Source: Paenibacillus sp. FSL K6-1096
GTDB taxonomy: Bacteria > Bacillota > Bacilli > Paenibacillales > Paenibacillaceae
NCBI RefSeq assembly: GCF_037977055.1
Contig: NZ_CP150274.1
Location: forward strand, 5,270,001 to 5,334,000
DNA: 64,000 nt
Direction: 5' to 3'
Part shown: positions 59,253 to 64,000 of the stretch, piece by piece
Layout of the letters: each line of letters starts with the position of its first letter
Numbering within the stretch: position 1 is the first letter of the stretch
The notes under the pieces: model-generated
Seen by the model: only the letters and a program-made list of their open reading frames with translations
Databases searched by the model: none
What the model was told of the DNA's origin: nothing
Made by a program: the position numbers and the translations under genes

Positions 59253-60815
59253 TTATTGCTGAGAAGCTTGATATTCCTTGAACTGCTTTTGGTATTCGGC
59301 AACGACCTTATCCAGACCTGCCTTCTTCATTTTATCCAGCGCTTCGGGGAAGGCCTTGTCGTAGTCCAGCACCCCCATATAGATTGGAGTGATGCTGGCT
59401 GAAGCTTCCGAGAGAATATTGGTATATTCGGTTCTTACATTTGTCGGGTCAAAAATAAAGTTGGCTGCAATACTATTGACCGCACTCGGATTAGGCTCGA
59501 ATAAGACCTTGTTATTCTCAGGAATACTGCTCTCCTTATCAAAGCGCATAAAGTTCACATTGCCGTTCTGCGAATCGGAGCCTCTGTATCTTGGATTATT
59601 ATTGTTGTTCGGGTCTCTGATCGGCTTCAGGCCTTTGTCGCCATCCTTGGTGTAGTGCTCACCCTCTATGCCGTATTGAACCAGGTCATAGTTCTCCTGG
59701 CTGGCCAGCATCCAATCCATAAATTTCACCGCAGCCTCCGGGTGCTTGCTGTTCGCCGGTACAGCATTTCCGTTCTTGAAGGAGAGGGGGCGCAGATACT
59801 CTTTCTCCGGGTTAAACCATACTACGCCGATATCGTCCACTGTAGCATCCGGATTGTACTTCTGGAGTCCGTTTAAGCTTCCGCCGGTTCCCAGACGTAC
59901 GAACCATTCCCCGCTGTCAAGCTGGGCATCTACCTGCTCCTGCTTCATAACCAGAATGTCAGGATTCGTAATTCCCTTGGTGTACAGCTCGTGCATGAAG
60001 GCAGCATCCTGCTTGAATTCGTTGGTTTCAATCCAGGATTTGACCTCTCCGTTCTGGTTGACATAGAAGAACTTATCCTTAACCGTGAACGGGAAGGTGT
60101 CATAGGTCCGGTGCAGGATGGAAGTATGCAGATTGATCGGGTCAAAATCGGCCCGGGTGCCTAAGTAAGGCTTGTTCTTTCCCTTCCAGTTCTTCATCAC
60201 CGTCTCCCAGGCGCTGATCAGCTCAGCCGGAGTTGTGGGCTCCTGCAAATTGTTCTCGCGGAGAATGTCGCGGCGGATATTGAACTGGCCTTCGCTGGCC
60301 ATTTCAACCCAGTAGGAGGGGACGATATAATATTTCCCGCCGATGGTGGCGCCGCTAAAGATGTCCTCCGGAATATTCTTTTTCAGGTTGGCTCCATACT
60401 TCTCAATTTCCTCCGAGATATCGGCCAGTGCACCCCGGGTATAATAGTTGGAAAAAGGAGTGCGGTCCTGCATGACATGAAACAGATCGAACTCTTCACC
60501 GGTGGACAGCATCAGGTTCAGCTTCTGGTCCCAGGCATCCCAGGGAATGAAGACTTTCTCTACGGCAACACCGACGCCGTCTGCGGCCAGCTTCTCATTG
60601 ACCTTCTCGAACACCTTTTGGTAATCCTTGGGCTCGGTGCCGGGAACCACGTATTTGATCTTCACGACCTCAGAGGCATTGGCATTCCCTGCATTCGGGG
60701 ATGAAGCATTGCTTTCTCCATTTGCGCCAGGGCTGGCATTATCGGCCTTGCCGCACCCGACCAGGGTGGACAGGGCAAGCGCCACAGCTAACAGGGTTGC
60801 ATAGGATTTTCTCAT
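59253..60815 (-). CDS. Sugar ABC transporter solute-binding lipoprotein (LipO-like)
   Basis: A 520-residue extracellular lipoprotein. The signal peptide ends in the lipobox LVGCG near residue 21, then an Asn/Ser/Gly-rich linker, then a family 1 binding fold with YVVPGTEPKDYQKVFEKVN and the LplA/LipO-type C-terminus. These large binding proteins serve Paenibacillus LplB/LplC permeases and bind oligosaccharides. Downstream enzymes suggest a mannoside ligand. GAGGAGG lies before the ATG. Confidence 0.9.
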   Translation of the reverse strand: MRKSYATLLAVALALSTLVGCGKADNASPGANGESNASSPNAGNANASEVVKIKYVVPGTEPKDYQKVFEKVNEKLAADGVGVAVEKVFIPWDAWDQKLNLMLSTGEEFDLFHVMQDRTPFSNYYTRGALADISEEIEKYGANLKKNIPEDIFSGATIGGKYYIVPSYWVEMASEGQFNIRRDILRENNLQEPTTPAELISAWETVMKNWKGKNKPYLGTRADFDPINLHTSILHRTYDTFPFTVKDKFFYVNQNGEVKSWIETNEFKQDAAFMHELYTKGITNPDILVMKQEQVDAQLDSGEWFVRLGTGGSLNGLQKYNPDATVDDIGVVWFNPEKEYLRPLSFKNGNAVPANSKHPEAAVKFMDWMLASQENYDLVQYGIEGEHYTKDGDKGLKPIRDPNNNNNPRYRGSDSQNGNVNFMRFDKESSIPENNKVLFEPNPSAVNSIAANFIFDPTNVRTEYTNILSEASASITPIYMGVLDYDKAFPEALDKMKKAGLDKVVAEYQKQFKEYQASQQ

Positions 60816-60873
60816 GAATAATACGGACCTCCTCTTATGTTGTCTTCTATATGTTAACCCCTAAGGGATGACA

Positions 60874-61746
60874 TCAGCCTTTCACTGAACCGATCACAAG
60901 CCCTTTCACGAAGTACTTCTGTAAGTAAGGATAGAGGAAGACGATCGGCCCGATGGTTACGATGGCTGTCGCCATCTTGACCGACTCTGAAGGAAGCGTT
61001 ACGTCGCTTGTTCCGGCCAGCATGGCCATATCGTTCAGCATACTGATCTCCGACTGCATCTGCAGCAGCATGAATTGCAGCGGATACAGGTCCTTCGTGT
61101 CAATCAGCATAATCGCATTCCACCAGTTGTTCCAATAATCCAGTCCATAGAAGAGGGCAATCGTCGCCAGTACCGGTTTACATAACGGAAGATAGATCTT
61201 AAAAGCGATGACAATATCACTGGCTCCGTCGATGGTGGCGGATTCCCGCAGCGAGTCAGGAATGCCGTTCATGAAATTGCGCACCAGGAAGAGATTGAAC
61301 GGGCTGAACAGCAGGGACGGTATAATCAGGGCGAGAATATTATCGGTTAATCCGAGCGCCCGGTTCATCAGATACCAGGGCACAATGCCGGCTGAGAAAA
61401 TCATGGTGATAAAAAAGTAAAGGGCCAGCAGATTGCGGTGCCTCACATTTTTGTTCGCCAGGGTGTAGCCTGCCATAGAAGTAATCAGCAGGGCCAGCGT
61501 GGTACCAACGACTGTGACGAAGATCGAAATGCCGTAGCTCTGAATGACCTGGGAGCCGCTAGTAAAGATCAGCTTGTAGGCATACAGAGAGAATTTCTCC
61601 GGAAACAGGCTGTAGCCGTTCTTAAGAATGGCATCCTCATCCGTGATGGAGATCATCAGCACAAGCAGCATCGGAAGCAGGCACAGCGCCGAATAGACCG
61701 CAGTCAGCGTGTACATGACCGTTCTGCTGATTGAAATTCTTTTCAT
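60874..61746 (-). CDS. Carbohydrate ABC transporter permease (LplC/YtcP-like)
   Basis: A 290-residue permease with six membrane segments and the inner-loop EAA-like motif ESATIDGASDIVIAFKIYLP near residue 187. It ends in QKYFVKGLVIGSVKG, the hallmark C-terminus of this permease class. AAGGAGGAG precedes the ATG. No ATPase gene is in the operon; such systems use a shared MsmX-like ATPase encoded elsewhere. Confidence 0.92.
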   Translation of the reverse strand: MKRISISRTVMYTLTAVYSALCLLPMLLVLMISITDEDAILKNGYSLFPEKFSLYAYKLIFTSGSQVIQSYGISIFVTVVGTTLALLITSMAGYTLANKNVRHRNLLALYFFITMIFSAGIVPWYLMNRALGLTDNILALIIPSLLFSPFNLFLVRNFMNGIPDSLRESATIDGASDIVIAFKIYLPLCKPVLATIALFYGLDYWNNWWNAIMLIDTKDLYPLQFMLLQMQSEISMLNDMAMLAGTSDVTLPSESVKMATAIVTIGPIVFLYPYLQKYFVKGLVIGSVKG

Positions 61747-61767
61747 GGATACTCCTCCTTCCCGGAT

Positions 61768-62703
61768 TTAATATAATGCGCCATCTTTGAAGTACTTGCG
61801 GGTAACGGCATTGGTACCAAAGACAAGGATAAATCCGATAACCGACTGGAACAGTCCCACGGCCATCGCTTCAGAAGGGTCGCCGATCTGGCGCAAGGAG
61901 CGGAAGACATACGTATCAATAATATCCGTAGTCGAATACAGGGTGCCGTTGTCCCCGATGAGCGCATAGATCATCCCGAAATCGCCGTACATAATTTTGC
62001 CGACCGAGAGCATCGTCAGAATAATAACCGTTGGCATCATTAGCGGAAGCGTAATCCGAAAACACATCTGCAGGCGGTTCGCCCCGTCAATCTCGGCGGC
62101 TTCATACAATGTCTCGTCGATGCCGGTAATGGTCGCCAGGTAGATGATCGCGCTCATGCCGGCGCCCTTCCACACATGCATGATGGTCAGAATCGCCGGC
62201 CAGGACTGGGCTTCGGTATACCAGTTCACGGAAGCCATGCCGAATTGGTTCAGAATTCTGTTGATTACGCCCATATCCATCGAGAAAAGCGCATACAGCA
62301 CATAACTGATGACGATCCATGAGATGAAATTGGGGAATAACATCAGCGACTGGCTGATCTTCACAAACAGCTTCTTGCGCAGCTCGTTCAGCACCAGTGA
62401 AATGGCCAGCGCCATCAGCGTGCCGAAAACAATAAACAATAAATTGAGGTAAATGGTATTGAAGGTAACTGTAAGCGCTTTATTAGAACGGAAGAAAAAC
62501 TCAAAGTTTTTGAAGCCGACCCATTCGCTATGGAAGATTCCTTTTGTATAATTGAAGCGCTGGAAAGCAATAACCATATAAGGATAAGTCAGATAGCCGA
62601 AAATAAATGTGTATGCCATGGCCGGCAAAACCAACAAATAGGATGTGCCATTTCTGCGGATGTCTGACAGTATGCTGAACCCTGGACGCCGTTTTTTCTT
62701 CAA
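61768..62703 (-). CDS. Carbohydrate ABC transporter permease (LplB-like)
   Basis: A 311-residue permease with six membrane segments and the motif YEAAEIDGANRLQMCFRITL near residue 215. The C-terminal TYVFRSLRQIGDPSEAMAVG and RKYFKDGALY are typical of LplB partners. The start is TTG 62703, preceded by GGGGGGAACAGGAA. It heads the minus-strand mannoside operon, so the promoter lies between it and the divergent regulator at 62939. Confidence 0.9.
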   Translation of the reverse strand: MKKKRRPGFSILSDIRRNGTSYLLVLPAMAYTFIFGYLTYPYMVIAFQRFNYTKGIFHSEWVGFKNFEFFFRSNKALTVTFNTIYLNLLFIVFGTLMALAISLVLNELRKKLFVKISQSLMLFPNFISWIVISYVLYALFSMDMGVINRILNQFGMASVNWYTEAQSWPAILTIMHVWKGAGMSAIIYLATITGIDETLYEAAEIDGANRLQMCFRITLPLMMPTVIILTMLSVGKIMYGDFGMIYALIGDNGTLYSTTDIIDTYVFRSLRQIGDPSEAMAVGLFQSVIGFILVFGTNAVTRKYFKDGALY

Positions 62704-62808
62704 TTCCTGTTCCCCCCCTATTTGCTATTGGTTTGTTATAGATGACTGTTGCCTTGCTTTCAGCTTAGCTATAGCCGGAGTAAGAGTCTATTTTAAAACC
62801 CGGCAAAC

Positions 62809-62857
62809 GCTTTCAAATTAGCACACAAGGCTTTCAAAAAAGCAGAATGGCTTTCAT
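62809..62857. promoter_or_regulatory. Three direct GCTTTCA repeats in the divergent promoter region
   Basis: GCTTTCAA, GCTTTCAA and GCTTTCAT begin at 62809, 62830 and 62850, about two helical turns apart. They lie between the transporter operon and the regulator gene, the place and spacing expected for an AraC-type DNA-binding protein. Confidence 0.5.
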
Positions 62858-62938
62858 TTTCGCCTGATTCAGTACCTTTTCGGCTGGAAATGTACTATAT
62901 TAAGAAATGATAACGGGCAGCTTGGGGAGGAATTCAGC

Positions 62939-64000
62939 ATGCGGGCAACCATCAACCGGCTTGTTCGATACAAGGCATTTCAGAAGCTCACCATCTCATA
63001 TTTCCTGCTCGTTCTGCTAACTGTAAGCCTGCTGTCCAGTGTACTCTTCTCCCTGTTCTCCCGAAGCGCCATTAAGGAGATCGAACGTAATTCCCGGGCG
63101 ATGCTGTCCCAGACCACTTACGCCTCGGATGTCGTCTATAATCAGGTCAACACGATCGGAAATACACTGCTGATTCAACCGGAGGTCCTTACCTTTCTGG
63201 ATGAGACGGTGGAGGACAAGGTGAGCAATTATCATATTTTTCAGCAGATTGAACAAATCACCAATCTGAACCCGTATATCCACAGCATCGGAATCCACCG
63301 GCCTTCTACAGGCACGACTATCGATACCGCCGGGCTGCCGTTCGACGCATCACTCACCGCGCTCAGTGCGAAGCAGTACATGGAGTTCAATCCGCGCAGT
63401 CTGAAGGTTGCAGGCCGGAATAACGGCAGGCCGTTACAGTTCCTGACATTCTTGCTGTACCCGAATTTCGCATACCAGACCGCGGGCAGTCCGCTGATCT
63501 ATATCAATGTGGAGGAGCAGTCGATCCTGACGACCATCCGTAAGATCGGCAAAGCGGATGCTGCGAATAATGTGTTTGTAATTAATAATGAAGGAAAAGT
63601 GCTGTCCCATACCGATTCCAATCTGTTTCTGGATGATTTATCCCGGGAAGAGTATGTGCGCACGATATTAATCGAGAACCGGAATGAGAACAGCTTCACC
63701 ACAACAATCGCAGGCGAAAAGAATCTGGTCACTTATGTAAAATCAGAGGAACTGGACTGGTATTTTGTAAGCGTTTCACCGTATTCTGAGCTTATTTCTG
63801 ACATCGACCAGCTCCGGGGGATTACGCTGCTGGTGACAGCCGGAATTGTACTTGCAGGTCTGTTGAGCTCTATCCTGCTGACCTCGAACATGAATAAGCC
63901 CTTATCGGCGCTGCTGGACAAAATCATGCCTGCCCCGGCCAAACCCGCCTCCGGCTTGGCGCTGATCGATGAATATAAGATGGTGACCGAGGTGTTCCAC
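62939..64000 (+). CDS. Membrane-anchored sensor/regulator, partial (AraC-type regulator or histidine kinase)
   Basis: 354 codons, open to the window edge; the 3' end is outside. A basic start is followed by a membrane segment (FLLVLLTVSLLSSVLFSLF near residues 22-40), an extracellular Cache-like domain of about 250 residues (YINVEEQSILTTIRKIG, WYFVSVSPYSELI) and a second membrane segment near 298-318. After that comes NKPLSALLDKI and IDEYKMV, with no clear HAMP pattern. This resembles membrane-bound AraC-family regulators of Paenibacillus sugar loci more than YesM kinases, but the output domain is not in view. GGGAGG lies eight bases before the ATG. It is divergent from the transporter operon that it probably controls. 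Confidence 0.75.
   Translation, partial: MRATINRLVRYKAFQKLTISYFLLVLLTVSLLSSVLFSLFSRSAIKEIERNSRAMLSQTTYASDVVYNQVNTIGNTLLIQPEVLTFLDETVEDKVSNYHIFQQIEQITNLNPYIHSIGIHRPSTGTTIDTAGLPFDASLTALSAKQYMEFNPRSLKVAGRNNGRPLQFLTFLLYPNFAYQTAGSPLIYINVEEQSILTTIRKIGKADAANNVFVINNEGKVLSHTDSNLFLDDLSREEYVRTILIENRNENSFTTTIAGEKNLVTYVKSEELDWYFVSVSPYSELISDIDQLRGITLLVTAGIVLAGLLSSILLTSNMNKPLSALLDKIMPAPAKPASGLALIDEYKMVTEVFH

Overview
The window is chromosomal DNA of a Gram-positive, spore-forming, GC-moderate Firmicute, most probably Paenibacillus or a close relative. The signs are strong AGGAGG ribosome sites, a sporulation sigma factor (SigK), an S-layer-homology protein, LplB/LplC-type sugar permeases, many ABC systems and abundant short intergenic repeats. 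I see no rRNA, tRNA or CRISPR array.

Layout. 0.4-7.4 kb is housekeeping: an M20 dipeptidase, a TRM11-like RNA methylase, a Nudix hydrolase, an ASCH protein, an ABC-F ATPase and a PH-domain protein. 7.5-26.5 kb is a nitrogen/purine-scavenging block. It starts with a gamma-glutamyltransferase-family hydrolase and an AMI1-like amidase carrying an in-frame minisatellite. After a reverse-strand gene and a repeat-rich spacer comes a one-directional purine-catabolism cluster: pucR regulator, PucB-like nucleotidyltransferase, BMP-type lipoprotein with ATPase and two permeases, OHCU decarboxylase, 5-hydroxyisourate hydrolase, allantoinase, allantoate amidohydrolase, PucG aminotransferase and adenine deaminase. 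Xanthine dehydrogenase and uricase are absent from the window. 26.5-28.5 kb is a 51-bp repeat array split exactly inside one unit by a 1.6-kb insert carrying an IS110-family recombinase.

28.7-42.1 kb returns to core genes: an IDEAL-domain protein, ferrochelatase, a secreted triple FMN-binding protein behind two FNR/Rex-like palindromes, YhaM, an exonuclease-TerD fusion facing a TerD-VWA protein, PspA, PspC, an HD nucleotidase, a CPBP protease, a PP2C-like phosphatase and intact sigK. 42.1-52.4 kb is an AT-richer accessory island immediately downstream of sigK. It holds an Mrr-type restriction endonuclease, a membrane protein, small unknown genes and an overlapping three-gene operon (coiled-coil protein, McrB-like AAA+ GTPase/ATPase, DUF2357/McrC-like nuclease). 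The island ends in wreckage: an IS200/IS605-like hairpin, a broken zeta-toxin module and two degraded extra copies of part of sigK. A perfect 38-bp repeat of the sigK 3' end brackets it.

52.5-57.1 kb holds a membrane protein, a large S-layer-anchored amidase and an alpha/beta hydrolase. 57.2-64.0 kb is a mannoside-use locus on the minus strand: LplB and LplC permeases, solute-binding lipoprotein, a DUF1861/GT108-type protein and a GH130 phosphorylase. It is divergent from a membrane-bound sensor/regulator that runs off the window end.

The most interesting regions are the sigK-flanked restriction island, the IS110 insertion with its possible bridge-RNA region, and the three related ~51-bp repeat families.
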